Shown: one piece after another, positions 1 to 14,800 of the stretch
How positions within the stretch are numbered: position 1 is the stretch's first letter
How the letters are laid out: each line of letters starts with the position of its first letter
Source: Parelaphostrongylus tenuis
Lineage: Eukaryota; Nematoda; Chromadorea; Rhabditida; Metastrongylidae
Assembly: GCA_019055375.1 (NCBI GenBank)
Contig: JAHQIW010004752.1
Coordinates: forward strand, 186,001-250,000
Length of the DNA stretch: 64,000 bases
Direction: 5' to 3'
Position numbers and translations under genes: made by a program
The notes under the pieces: generated by a model
The model's database searches: none
What the model was told of the DNA's origin: nothing
The model's input: the letters and a program-made list of their open reading frames with translations, nothing else

Positions 1-366
1 TCACTTTGCGACAGAGTACATTTACTAAGGACGAAAGCCACGTGTGAAGCATAGTCCCACGCTCATGGGATATTTCGTTATAAATACATTCACTCAGCAA
101 GTCAGCTTATTTTTTTTGAATTTGCTTGGAAAACGACTGGATGCCTCGTATTTGGCATTTAGTATTCATTAAAGGTCCTGGCGATCGTCAATGTTTTCTG
201 CTACTATAAGATTTTGTCAGATGATATAGAATCGTTTGCAGGAGGGGTACCCAAAAGAGTTCACAGTTTTTGCTTATTTGCACTACCCTATTAACAGAAA
301 AAAAAAATCAAGGCGAAATAAAAAGAAGCAAGCAGAGAAAGGCCAAAGGTATGCCAACCTACAGAC

Positions 367-707
367 CTTCACCATTACTGTATGAGTAGACAATTCTGCC
401 ATCAACTATGGACACACTGAGATGTTTCTTCGCTTTTGGATCATAATCGGAAGCCATGTAAAGGAGCGTGCGTTCCTCTTCGACATCATCGGGTCTCAAT
501 TTGAGAACAATCTGGAAACAAAATCAACTTGAGAGTGCTGATGTTTTTTGCCCTCTAATGTTACAGTTTCCCATTGTACAGTACACTGATAATCTATGAG
601 TACTCACCTCGAAGTCATCAAGGTGAACCGGTCTCGATATTGTCATGAAAGAACTGTCATCATTAAAGCCGAGAGGAAATGGCTTAGCATCTACAGGCAG
701 TTCGCAT
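367..707 (-). CDS. unc-52: unc-52 long-isoform exons: start of LamG module 2, cut by the window
   Basis: Exons 608-707 ([33 protein letters not shown]) and 367-511 ([37 protein letters not shown]). The second is a typical LamG core (hydrophobic strand, then G-R-I-V-Y). Donor gtctgt at 366. The rest of the module and the stop codon must lie to the left of base 1; I see no further exon in 1-366. Confidence 0.9.
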
Positions 708-3700
708 CTGAAAACAAAAAATAGGAACTTCCTAATCGACACTCTTGCTAGAATTACATAGAAATTGATAGTTGTGTAGAGTGTTCGGAATTTTACAGAT
801 GACTCAACATAATTTAAAGCAAATAGGGAGGTTATTTTGCTTGATGGTCGAACATTCTATCAGAGCAGTTAATTAATTTTGATGGACACATGCCCGATTA
901 AAGTAATATTTGTAAAAACGGAAGGTACTGTAGCGACTCAAAAGTCTATAAAAATTGATAATGTACCTGGTTCCTGTGGCATTCAAAGGACAAACACATC
1001 GCCAGGTGTCATCTGATTCTTCACAAATACCAGAGTTGCAGTTTACTGAATGAAAAAGTAATTCCATGTACTTAGATATCTGCAGTTACAACACGGAAAT
1101 TAAGAATATGCAAAAATTTACCGCCTTTGCAGAACTCAGATCGAATTTGGCAATAAAGTCCGGTATATTCCCTTGGGCATTCGCATTTATAGCCCTAAAC
1201 GTTGATTTTACTGTTTTCTCACGTTGCTTCTTTAAATGACTCTCTTATGAGAAACGGCCTACATTTACATGTACTTGATATTTCATTCATTAGAATAATA
1301 CAGGCTGATTCAAGCATTTTCAAGAAACTACTAAAATTGGATTTTCAGTTTGGAGGTTACTCCAATTTCCTTCCTGTTAGATGGCACAGGAGGGAGAAAG
1401 GGCCACTCTCGCTGGACAACATTTTTTCATAAGAGTATTAATAAACATTCGAAAGCTTAGATCTGTGACTACTGTAATACGTCGCCGTTTATTGAGAATA
1501 CCCTTTTACAAGGTGGTAGCATTTAGAATAAAATTAAGTTTGACATTGGCCACGCATTTTTACTTAAACTTTGCTAGACGCACGAAAAGCATATGAACGT
1601 ATAGAGGAAATTTTGTAATATCAGAGTAATACGTTTTATCTAAAGTTTCTCTCAGAGCGGAGAAAAAATCCCAAATTAGATAACAAGAATTACATCCCAG
1701 ATGTGCAACGCACCAACGCTATCGATCGATCACGGGACGTCGTATCAAATCCACTGCCAGCAGACAGTTAGCCCACACACCAGCCAATAAACAAGTTCGC
1801 CGAGTATTTGAAATGTGGTCTCATTTTCCCTGCTACATCGCAGTGAAGCGATATTTTCAGAAAATAAGCACAGCATTGGAATCGATGAGGCTTAGGCTAT
1901 CGAATAATTACTAATAGTCTAGAGGAGGAGCTCTGTCCTGCAAGAAATACGCGTGTGTAAGACACAAATGTATTCTCCTGCTAGAGAGTCAAAGGAAGAC
2001 TTTTTTTAAAAGCAACTAAGTAGTATAGTACTCAAAGATTAAGCTTTCGAATGATTACTATAAGTGCAATGGAAAGTCTCTGTCCAACGGAAGGGCTCAT
2101 TTCTTCTTACTGTGCCGTCTCACACAAAAGAACCTTAGTTCACATTATCATGGAATTTTCATTTTGGTGCCCGAAATGGCATTGTAGTGTTCACAGCCGG
2201 AAGCTAATTAACAGTATTCAACGCTAACACATCGATCAATAAGTATTTTGCAATTCACCAAAGTAGGCAGCATCCACCAAATTGCCACTTATTTTCATTC
2301 TCTGTTTTTGGATTTTAGGAAAGTCTCTCAATCTTCACTTAAAGTCTTAAACTGTTTGAATATTTCAGCCTTTCGCAACTATACGTACCGATCTTGGCCT
2401 ATATACAACTGCCCACTCCTTTGAATGTCATTTTGTGTCCTGTTATTTCTTATTTTCCTGCTTTTCTTTGTGAAAACTCAATAATGGAATGCATGTCTCA
2501 ACAAATTCAGTGGGCTTCACCTTTCTTGGGTACCACGGATAATATAAACCGATTTAGCCAGACATACTGCGCTTCAGTGACGTGCTCTTCTAAGGAAGTT
2601 TTGAATGGATAGAACGTTGATGATAGTTGATGAATTGATTTACAAACACTAAGTGGCCAAACAAATGGCACTATTTTTGATGAATTCGAAGAGCTAAGAA
2701 CAGAAGCACTTTTGTCAGAGCGTACCTTGTCTGTGTTGGAGATTTGGCAACGGGATGAATGTTGACATAGGTGATGAGCACATGCATTGTACGAACGCAT
2801 ATAAGAAGGTCGTTCTGCTTGGCCGAAATTTATCGGCTCTCCAGAAACACTCATTGAGCTGATGACACCTAAAATCGCTAGAAGTATGTTGAGGAAAAAG
2901 CTAAGAGATGTTAGGCAAGACAACCGCTGATCACTAGAATGCACTGAAGGTTGACAAGAAAACTGTCTAGCATCGAAGCTCGACGGACGACCTATGTTTG
3001 AGCGAAGTTTATCCTGATGAATAACGATGGTCAGATAACATTCAAATCTCGACTAAACATGATACTTTTCGTCAAAATCCAAAAGATATATCGTGCAGGA
3101 TACTTAGAAAGGATGCTTTACGCCATACCAGGGTTGATACGTTAGTGGCTCACGTGCGTTACGGCGGTTACGCCCTCCTCATCGGAGCCACAGGCTCCCT
3201 CTACTGATAGTATGAACGAGGTTGAACGAGGTGAAGATGTTACGGTGAAGCAATGTCAAAATGGAGCTTTCCCGTTTTGAGCTCTTTGTTTCAGTCGATA
3301 GAATACGGCTGGCATTCATACAGTGTACCTTACATGCAGCTGGTTTATATAACTTCGTTGTGAACAATCAATATAATCAGAAATGTTTTGAGTCATCTCG
3401 AGGTTGCTACATTAGTGACTTACAGCGGCGTTTCGGCAATCTCACCCGCCATATTGAAACCACACTGCAAGAGGTATAAGAGTTTCGGCGCAAGAGTTTT
3501 GTTGGAGGGCGGAATCGACTTGGTCATTTCAACAAACAACACTTGCAGCACAGAAAAGTGCTGTATGCAAAAGCCCATAAAGACGGCCTCCAATTTATTC
3601 TGATCTCTGTTCCAAACATCCTAATCGAGTGTTTTTTTTTATTAGAAACTTTTTTTCTGTAAAAAGAAATTATTATCAAGGCTTGAAAGATGAAGTGAAT

Positions 3701-6700
3701 CATGCAAGCTTTTTGCTTCACCTTATCCAAGTAAAGATAAACCTCCCCCTGGTGAGCAACTTTTTGAAAAATAATACTCCAATAGATACTGATGGATAAC
3801 GTTAACTGGTAAGATCTAATGTATCATTGTTGTTCAGAATCCCTGTTTAGAATATTCGAAGAAAAAACTCAATACCTTTGAAGCCATCGTGTGTTTTTTC
3901 ACGGTCGCTTAGTTCCACATGTCCACCAACAATTAGTGGTCCATTGAAGCCTTCCTGCCAATTCAAGGGTTCATGAGTTTTCTGAGCGACTGGACCAGAG
4001 TTCAGTTGCAATGACGCTAAAGTAGCAGACTATCACTAAAGCATTTGGGAAAACTTTTGTGGGTTACAACTGACCTTCACTGCCATCGTTTTTGAGAAGT
4101 ATCTCATTCCACATGTTTGGCAAGACCTTATTAGGCGACGATATCGATTCTAATATGAATAGAGATACTGGTATGGATGAAATTTACAGAACATTTGAAC
4201 TCTTCAACGGCATCTAAGTTTCTTTCCATATCTACTCTGGGCATTTTTGCGTAAATTTGGTAAAGTACTAAACAATATCATCCATTACGCCTCTACTACA
4301 CAGTTCACGGATCTTTTATAGAATCTTGCAACATTTTTAAACAACATGTTTTACGCTGGACAAAAAGTTTTCATAAAGATTGTTAGTGATCATTCGAAAG
4401 CTTAAGTCCCAAGTTAGCGATATTCATAGCCGCTTTTCTGGAAAGACCATTTTATAACGCTGTAAAGTTCAAAACAAATTATGTCTCACATTGGCCGCGC
4501 ATTTCAACTATTACTTCTCTGGAGGCACGAAAAGCATATGAATGTGTAGCGAAAATCTTTTAGTATTGAAGTGAGACGTTAAATTTGGGGTTTCTTTCAA
4601 AGCGGAGAAACAATTCCTAATTGAATACACCTCACTTAGGCGCCATCGATCGATGTCTGCGCCAGCCTTCCATGAGCACGCTCTGTTGCTCCGCTCCCTG
4701 GATTCTCCGCCCCCCCCCCCATGCGGTAGGATTTTAGAAAAGATTCCAGTTCCCTGCGTTCCAGACCCAAGTGTACAATTCCTGATGCATAAGTCAATCA
4801 CATGACCCAATTTCACCCTTTCAAATTTGCTTTTCTCCAGCCTAGATATTCTTTTTCTTTTCAAATATAGGTGAAAAGACCGATCCGCACAACAGGATAA
4901 TAGTCCAAAAATCACACTTTAGCGCGCCTTTACCGATTACGGTGTAATATGAAGTAACCAAAGTTGCTTACAGCGCTAGTAAAAGTATGCGCCATCAGCC
5001 TGGACACATTTCTGCCATCTCTCAGGCAGGAAATCATTACGGTTTATGCAGAATTTCCTGAGCTTTCTTCTAGCGCCAGGTTTCTCCATACTTGCCGGCG
5101 GCATGGCCGCTCAGCAAAGCCTTTATCGCAGTTTGCTACTTTACGGGTACGAAATGGACACGATGCACAGACCACCTTCGAGAACAACTATGCTCATCAC
5201 CATCGGCGGAAGGTGAATTTCTTTTGAGAGTCAATGTCCCAAGTGAGCGGTTGCCTCCAGGCCAACGAGGTACTCCAACTCCATATTAAATCAATTTAGG
5301 CCAAGGGCTATGCTCATAATCTTTTGGGACCGGACCGGGCCAATTCACTGGGACTTGCTGTTAGTCGAAGAGACGATCAACGCCAAGCGTTACTGTGAGC
5401 ATTTGGAACACTGCAATCGGGCCCTGTTACGCCGACGTCGGCGCAATTGCATTCTGCTTCAAGACAATGCAAGGCTGCATATCTCCAATTTGACAAAGAA
5501 GAAGTTGATCAAACTGGACTGGGTGTTGTTGAACCATCCGTCGTACACTCCTAACTTGTCGCCGTCTGACTATCACCACTTCAAGTAGCTCGAGCATCCT
5601 CTGAACAAGAACAAGTCTCAAGTCATCAGTCACTTGTGTCGAGGATTTAAAACTTCCTTTGAATCCAAGAATAACGAGTTTTATGAGCGCGGCTTTGATT
5701 TGTTGCCTGAGAGATGACAGATATGTGCTCAGGCTGATGGCACATACTTTAAATAGTGCTGTTAAGCAGTTTTAATTAGTTTCAGTAACAAATTTAGTGT
5801 TTCATTTTCAGTGCCACAACTTACGAGAAGATCTAATAAATGAATACTGCACAGGTGCACATAAAATCACGCTTAGATAACGCGCTCCAATGAAGGGGCA
5901 GCTACGTTTTAATGAATCTGCGTAACATTTTTCCAAAACATAAAAAAACCTTTGATACCTTTCCCGTTCCCCACATCATACTCATAGATGACAACACCTT
6001 CATTGATGCGAGCACGATGTTCCAAATTTGGTTGACGTGTACTTGTCGTCGGGTCTTCATCGATTAATGATGGGCGCCGAGCGGTTTCAAATATCACTCC
6101 TGTTAAAAAACGTTAAAGGAGAATTTGTGACATTAAATCATAATACTAAATTTCTAGCTGGAGATCTCTATTCAGCCAGAAACCTTTAGATTTCAAAGCT
6201 CATTGTTATCTTTGTTCCGTGGTGGCGGGTAAGTCATTCTGTAGCGTCTTATGTGACATCAAACTAATTTAGGATAGTGACAACCTCCGTCTTTGTGGAT
6301 TTTGCTGTCACATCGTAAAACAGACATTCAGTAAATATATTGGTTTATAAAAATATGCTATATATTTATCACTTTAAGACAGTTGAGAAAGGGTGTAGTG
6401 GTTAGAAGTGCTTCGAAACACACACAGTTAATCATGTTTCTTTGATCCCAAAGGTGGCGCGTATTACTATAATACTTGTCCAGGAGGACAACTACACTGA
6501 CTTGATATATCGTTAGGTCTCCGTAAATCATTGTCCAAGGAATATGTGAATTCGATCACCTCCATGGTGTTTAATAGAGTGGGTTATAGCGAAATGGTTG
6601 GCAGTGTAGGTTGTTACAAAGGTAATTGTCACTGGTTCAAACACCTGCTCCAACGCTCCCTTGTAACAACATAAGAATAACTTGGCTCGAATACCTTCAA

Positions 6701-9700
6701 AGCATGATATTTCACTCGACTAACATTTTGAGACATTTCTGAAGAATACGAAATCTTTAAATACCAATTGAAAGAACGCACGAAGGATGCGACTACCTTT
6801 GAGACAGGGAATGCAAGAAATAGCGCTATCCGCGTGGTAGATTATGACGACGGGTTGTATAAATAATAAATCAAAAATGTCGACGATTGGATCTCATACA
6901 AATGTGCTTTTTTGCGTGAGAATGACTCATCTGTGGATTGCATGTGACGTACATTCAATAAGTAGTCTTATACGACACTAAACTTACTTGATTTGTGAAT
7001 AACTAAATTAAAGCTATCAAACACTACTCGTTTCGAGTGTTTTCTCAAAGCCACACTCGAATTTCAATATGCCTGATAATCATTTTTTGAGCCATGCATG
7101 TGATCTGTTATAGGGTAACTTACTTATAGAGCCTGATGCGTGTTTTAAAACTGTCCATTCGGTGATGTTTTCATCTAATGGAACGTGTAAAATGTTCGTC
7201 GTTGCTTACTCTTAGTATGGGACGCACCCCGAGACGATTGGCGAAAGACAAAGGGTACCGCCCGACTGAGAGACTGCCAATGTTGAAACACGTGTGTCGG
7301 GCTTTATAAGTTGCCCTATAACAGACCACATGCGTAGCTCAAGAAATGATTAGCAGGCTAATAAACACTTTCAACACTCGATCTATACAAAAATGTAATG
7401 GTGACAATTCTGCGATTTTGAGGCTGCTAATCTGCCACAGCATTCTTGGCTAAAATGGAGTGGTCAACATAGATTAGATGGAGTAATTGAACAAAAAATC
7501 AAAAACGAAAGCCTCTCTACGTAGCTATTCTACAAAAAAGGTACATTTCTCCTTCCACGAGGTTGCTCGACTGCAATTCTGTTATCAGCCATCTATCACT
7601 CTTTACGTACCTTAACGGCCACTAGGAAACGATGTTCAGCAACTAAAACTCTTGTATATTGCTGTAACAAAATTCTTTTATACTGTCCGTTTCGAGTGTC
7701 ATTTAATGACCACGCTCAAATTTCGATATGCCTGATATTTATTGTTGAGCCATGCATGTGGTCTGTTATGGGCACTTATACAATGCAATACACGTAATTC
7801 GGCTTACCAGCCCCATCAGTTGCACAGTGCCTTTCGTCTTAACCAGTTCCTCCTGAGAGGAACTCAACACCCTTGTATAGAGTAGATGCAAACGTACAGT
7901 TCACATGTGCTATCAAGTGAAAGAAATCATCAAATGGGCAACGTTCTACCTCATTTGCTATTGGCTGGTATTTCGGGAATATCATACGGTTCATTTCAAG
8001 TGTTTTCCTGAGATTATGCTTAAATTTCAATATGTTTGATAATTATTTTCAGCCATGTATATGGTCTGTATAGGCACATAAGCAATGCTATACACGTGTT
8101 TCGGCATTGCAGCCTCGTCAGTTGCAAAGTTGTTTCAGTTTCATCAAATACAAATCGACATTTCCTTTTGTCTATCAATTAACCGCAGAAGATTTTCTAT
8201 AAGTAGTGAACATACCGTCGTCACCAGTACTGTTGAATGTGAGAACGACATTCAGATGCCTCATTTGTTCGTCCGTCAATGGAGATAATATTAGTGATTC
8301 TTTACCGGTAAACTCGGGAACAAAATCTGAAATGTTTGATAAATTTGCATGGTCGATGAAAAGCCGTCATATACTTGAATTTTAGATTGGGAAAGCAATG
8401 TATGGATGTCATTCTATATCGACGTTCGACTAACAGATTTGAGGCGATAGGCTAAGTGCCCACCAAAGTTATCCTCATGGTATCTTAATCAATAAAGGTG
8501 AAGGTCAATCTGGAGTATATGGATTTTTGAGAACGATTCATTCTTATAATTGAAGTTTAGTCTTTTTTCATTCGTCGGCAACCAAAGCAACTGTCACCCT
8601 GCTAAAAAAATTTTTTTTATCGTATCTCATGTTCTACTTGCTATTTCGCTTTGCTCTCTAGTTCAATGGTTCAGCAGTTCAGAAAGATGTAGCAGTATTA
8701 GATGGATTACCCAAATTTAAAACCTGCACTATAATTCCACCAGTCAAAGGATTTTAGAATATTGATTAGAGTATTTGCCCTGAGCAGTACATAAAACCCT
8801 TATGAATATCGAAGGCATCACAGATCACTTAGAAATAGTTGCTGTTCTAAACTCTTGGAATAATGCGAAACTGTAGGAGACTGGAAAGGGCCAGGAAGCT
8901 TGCATTGTGTGCTAAGTGATCTCACGAATGGCCAACTGGAGAATAGATATTGCATTTGGCAAATGACAACTGGATCAATTCGAAGTAGAGATTTGGGTTG
9001 TTCTGTACACGTAGTCATGTTTTTACCATCTTTTCGAGGTTCGGTTACAAATTTATCCGTGGCACAATTCCGCATGCGCGCGTGTTTTGGCGGTTTCACC
9101 ATCTGCAGTGCCGTCTTTCTCTGCCACTAGCCCACATTGAGTGCCGAAGAATGGCCGTCAAGTGAAGTTATCACAAGCAGTTCATCTACAGTGGATGCTT
9201 TGTGGCTCTTATAGGCAATAAAATATCTGCTTCTATTAGTTGTCTATTGAATGATTATATGACGTATTAACGAGGTATATAATACACACTCGATCCAAAA
9301 AGATTCTGTATATACTTCGCCTTTCGTCCTTTTATGGAGTATGCCTAATCAGCATACAAAAAGTTCATTCCGTCAAGGAATCTCTTATCTTCTTATAAGT
9401 GAGTTTTTCAATTAAAAGTATTAAATTCAGTTGACAGTATCAAATTTTCAAATACGTTGGAAAAACTTTGTCAGAATTAATTTCAGCTTGCAATGTAAAT
9501 CCAAATAGACGGTCACTAATGACAAAATTTGTTTTCTTTTCAACAGATCTCTAATCGTGAGACTACAAAACTGGTGTCCCACAATGAATATCGAGTGCTT
9601 CTGACAAGCAAGTAGGAGCGAGCCAGAGCGACTGCTAAAGAATTCCGAAGAATCTAGGATTGACTGGCTTTCGGATTATCAGTGTGGTTGGCAGACGGCA

Positions 9701-11774
9701 AATTCTTAAGCCGCAGCGAATGTCGCACTTTAGACCATGTTGGTTTTGAACGGTGGCAAGACAGAGGAACGTAAAGGAGAGGGCATTTGACAGATGACAG
9801 TTGAGGCTTAGCTAAAAAAATACGAGTCGGAGATCAGAGCCTTTTTGGATGAGCGAAAAATGCAAAGAGTAATATAAGGAGTCATAAATAAATAAAGAGT
9901 ACTGAGGTAAAACTTATTTTAATAAGTTACCAGAAAGATTTCATCGAAAACTCACCATGAATCTGTAGCTCTACTATGGACTTCGTTGTTGAGCCGTTTT
10001 TAGTAATAGTGCATTGGTATCTGAAAAATTATATATTCAAATGTAAAGTTAATCAATATTTTGGTGTCAATGGACGTTTCGATGCCGGAGGTGGGAAGCC
10101 TTCATCAAGCACCATGATTTGAGCTCCTGTGAGCACTGCATTCTGAGTCAGCATAGCTCAGACGACGCCTCGGAGTGACAAAGCGTACATAGTGTTCTCC
10201 AAAACTGAATCCATGGAGTGTCTCACATTGGGTTACATAGTTACATATCTAACTGTGTAGTACCAATAACGACACTCGATTCCTGTGTTTATTTCCCTGA
10301 TCAACTCCAACATTCCGCGATTATCTCACACCTCCTGCAGATGGTTTGCTCATTAAATAATGACTCAATTTTTTATTAGAAAAACTTATGTAACCACTGA
10401 CTTCGATTTTGAAGTTGGAAATCGTTCAAAATGACGCTGATCAGAAGATACAACTCTTTTTCGCCTAGATCTATTCACAAATTTCTGAGTACCATGATAC
10501 TAACTTTCCTTCGTCGTCTTTCGAAATTGAGGCAAGTCGTAGCACTCCTCGGCTTGTACTGGTATTTGACGGCAGCTCTCCATCAATTTTTTCCCAATGT
10601 GCAATCGTAGCATCTTCCGTGGGAATGTGACAAGATAGGAAGACCTCAAATCGAGAATAAAATTTCCTCTCTACCATCAAAAACTACAAAAAAGTCAGAA
10701 ATTCGGTGTGATGTATCTTGAATGCGTTATCTCGTAGGAGAGCTTTTTCTAACATATTCCATTTCACCAGACAGTTGCCTAGTCTGCACAAATTCTTAGT
10801 GCTTCTGTAAGGCTATTTGGAAATAACGTCGGATTTACGATTTCATTATTTCGCATATTTGAAAGCGTATCTTTTCTCAACCTCAGCATGACAATCCAGT
10901 ATTTTCTCAGTTGACTGAACTAACTTGAAACTAAAAATTCTCTGCTAAGCTGACGCTCTAGACTTCATCTTCTTCAGAGTCGTTGATCCCAATTAACTTC
11001 TGACGTTAGCTTAATCACGTAAAATAATATTGTTCAGTATTGATGGAGAACTTTTACGCTCACTCGTCCTTCCCCTACCCCCTCCCCCGCCCTCTCCCTA
11101 TATTTTAAGTTTATTATAAATTGTATTTTAACATATTTTACAGGATAGAGTTTAAGATGTCTAAAAAAACAGTGTCATCAAATCTGGTTTAACAATTTCT
11201 TCGCCGAAATATCTTACGCAATTAGGCAAGACATTATTAAGGCGTCGGACTCGGAAAATATTAACTAATGGCGGTGCAACACTGTAACTATTTATCCAAG
11301 AATGCTATGTGGAACTGAGGACCTCATATGAAAGTCTAATCAACGCCCTTTCTTTACTCGTACTCGTTTACAGAAATAAAGTGTCGAGACTGTCAGCAAC
11401 CATCCGTCAACGGGTTTGGTCTGGTAAGCGTAAATCATCATTAGTTAACTCAGCTAAGATGACACTTTGACACACTATTGATCCTTGTCCACAGTGTTTT
11501 TTTCACTTTGTCAATCCCAGTAGTTCTAGTATTCCAATCGCATATTTTTGAACGTTATTGTCGTAATATATTTTGCTATAAGAATTGGATCCTTAGGAGC
11601 ACCGTGGTCGAGTGGTTATGCTGCTTATCGCGGGGCGCGGGGTTGAACCCCACACTCAACACTCTTCGGCAGTCGACAAGGAACGCCCTATGGAGCGCGC
11701 GCCACAGTCAGGCTATCCTAGATATTGTAAACAGATGTGCTCAACCGGTATTCTACATTAAGATGACGGCTTTT

Positions 11775-11817
<43 letters not shown>

Positions 11818-14800
11818 ATCTACAAATATTTTCTCTTTTAGCACTTTCATAAAAGTGTTATTTTGCTAGAACTACATATTCAAAAATGAGTGATATGCAA
11901 ATCTCGAACTTGTGGTGGAAGTTTAACTCACATTTCGATTGCGGGAGCGCGCTCGCGTCATATTAGACGCCCATTTAGGCCCAGTGGCTTTCGGCTCTGC
12001 TCGGTTTTGCACCGATGTGTGCTTATCAGATCAAGATTGTCGGCTGTTGGTTGCTGGCAGCTTCTATATCTTATATCGAAGGAAAAGTGATAGCAGAGCA
12101 AGGACCTCGCTGGTGTATGGTTACACACAATCGTAGGTAAGTGTAAGACGAGGGCTCAATTCCCTGCTGATATGTCGTGCTTTGCAAATCACTCAGTATT
12201 CTTTGGTATACAATTATATCGTAACGCTGTTGAAAAATTTCATGGCAGTTCCGCATTAGAAGATGTGAGCGGTTGCGGAAATCCTTCCGTTATTGAAAGC
12301 AATGTATTTGAGGTCTGATGGTACGATGTACAAGCACATGGAGTAAAACTGTACAAGGCCACTTGTTTCGGATAATTTAAACCAAGCCTCAAAGCCAACA
12401 GAATTTGGTATAAAATGATACCGCATTGAGGCACCATTTTGAAGCTTCTCGGCGCTCTACGTATGCAATCAGAAACGTCTCGTTTTCTACCGAGCACAGC
12501 TTCTACAATCATACCGGTAACGTCCTGAGCGAGAAATACTTGGAAACAAGAGTGGCCGAAAGTGCATTCGTCAACTTTACCGCTTTTGAATGCCAGAATT
12601 TAATGCAAAATCCATGAAAAAAGTCGTTGCATTACGTTGGGCGGACGTATTTGTAAAAACAATTAACCAGCTGTACGTGGCAGTCGGCCATAATTTTTCA
12701 AATCACTATGTGACACTCTCATCAATCGCCATGCTCAAATTTAACCACCGCCATGGACGACTACGTGAAACAAAAGTGCGAATAGAATATGTGCTGTGCT
12801 GAAGTCCGCACGACTAGTGAAGACGAATCGTCCAAGTTCAATAGCATTCTACGCAGAAAGGTAGGTATAGGTGACGATTCAAGATCGAAGGCAGAAGGGA
12901 GAACTTAACTAAATGAAAACTACACGGGAGCACTGATCAAACTATGTTGAGAAAAAAGCTGCTCAGCACCACCTGAATTCACAGATGCATAAAATAAAAA
13001 AAGACTTATTTTTCAAAATGAAAACCATCATTATCCACTCTTTTCTGCCAACGACCTGCAAACTTCCAGATCTGCTCGAAATACCATTCTTGAGCTTTGC
13101 TACAAAGTATCCTAACATATCTTTTCAACTTGATCAATTGTTTCGAATCGGCGTCCAGGCAGGAAATATTCCATTGAGCGGAAAAAAACCATATTCGCAC
13201 GAAGCAGCATCTAACTGTAGGCCAGGTGCGACATGACCTCGCTTCTCGCCATTTAATCAAACTTTTCCTCAATTTTCTTTTTGATGTGAGGTTTGGCACT
13301 GCCTTTCTGGAATAGTACGCGTTTTCGACTAAACAATGCCGGGTACTATTTTTAGTTGTGCTATGTTTCTAAGGTGGAAGGGGGCTTATTCTTGTGATAT
13401 TTCCATGAATTTACAATAATCGATACTGTGTGCAACAAACATGAAATTTGAATTTTTCGGTGGTATTAAGGAACTTTTTCCTCGTCCTACTCTTATACGA
13501 AGTAGACAAAAAAAAGTATCCGACTATTCTCATTTCTTCGACCTTGAGACTTCTCGCAATCGTTCTAGAGTGAGTTATATGAAATCTGATTTTTTGACTT
13601 TTCCTCTTGATAGCAATTGTGAATCATAGCGTACAATTATGAGATTCTGGGACTGGTGCGCAAGAGAGCGTACACTGTCACTGAGGACTGGCTGATTAAA
13701 GCAAAGATGAATGTTGCACTGTGGACCTCGAAGCGTAAATCAGTGAAGTAAAGTAAAGTATCGAACTTGAGGAAGATTTTGGATTTTTTAAACTGCATTT
13801 CACCAACTTTCCATTATTTTTCTACCGAAAAGTAGTTCTTAGTAATTAACGTGAGTGGTACCTACCTCTTCACCAACTGACCTAACGAGCGGCAGTGTCA
13901 TCGATGGGGCTAAAAGTGATTTTTTTAAACAAACGTAACTGAATAGAAATCATGCCTCAAACTGCACTCAAATGGCCGCCACGCCCTTACCAGCTATTAA
14001 CACCACTGTCACACTTCTACTTTTCTCCACAGCAATTCATCAACTTCTGGAGCCTCCAGTTACACCCTGTCATTTTATCAGGAGCTTCGCCATAGAATAA
14101 CGAAAACAGGAGGCAGGAGACATCACAAATTTGACGTGTAGTGGAGAATTGTAGGCAACAAAGAACTCCATGCGATAAGCTCACCCACCACCACGAGTGG
14201 TCAAACATTTATTCACAAAATAGAACAATTGATCTCTATGTTAAATCAATCGTTACATACTAGAATGTAAATATGCACAGCACCAAAGCAGCGATTCCAA
14301 AGAGGAAATCAGCGTAAGGGAGAGTAGCGATCTCTATTCAGACACTACATAAGGCAAAAAAACACGAGAAAGAAAAAACGGAAAAAACACTGGGTTGCGA
14401 GTGAATTCGATATTCATGCAAAACACGATTCGATATTGGTTCATCGTCCTGACGGACTGGCAGTGGGTTAATGAATTGGGCAGTACGCTAGTGAGTGGTA
14501 AACCATGAGCCAAACATAGAGTGCGTCAACGACGGCGTCTGCTTCTTTCTCCTGGCCGACCTCGCATGCGCAGAACGCCGTCGATGGCTTCGTCGGACGT
14601 GGCGACCACGTACATGCTTGCGCTTGCGTTTTGCTGAGCCGATGTTCAGAACGGTTCGCGTCTCTAGTGGTCCAGCTTTCGTCTTCGCACGACACTTATA
14701 CACACCAGCATCATCTTCTGTTACTGCTGTGAACAACAAACGACCATTTGTAACCTATAAACAGAATTATTCTTTTTCGATAATCAGACTCTCTCTGTTC

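Noticed and set aside
4511..4915. Minus-strand ORF of 134 codons
   Set aside because: It runs through a family A foldback half-copy and a poly-C tract, and no domain is visible.
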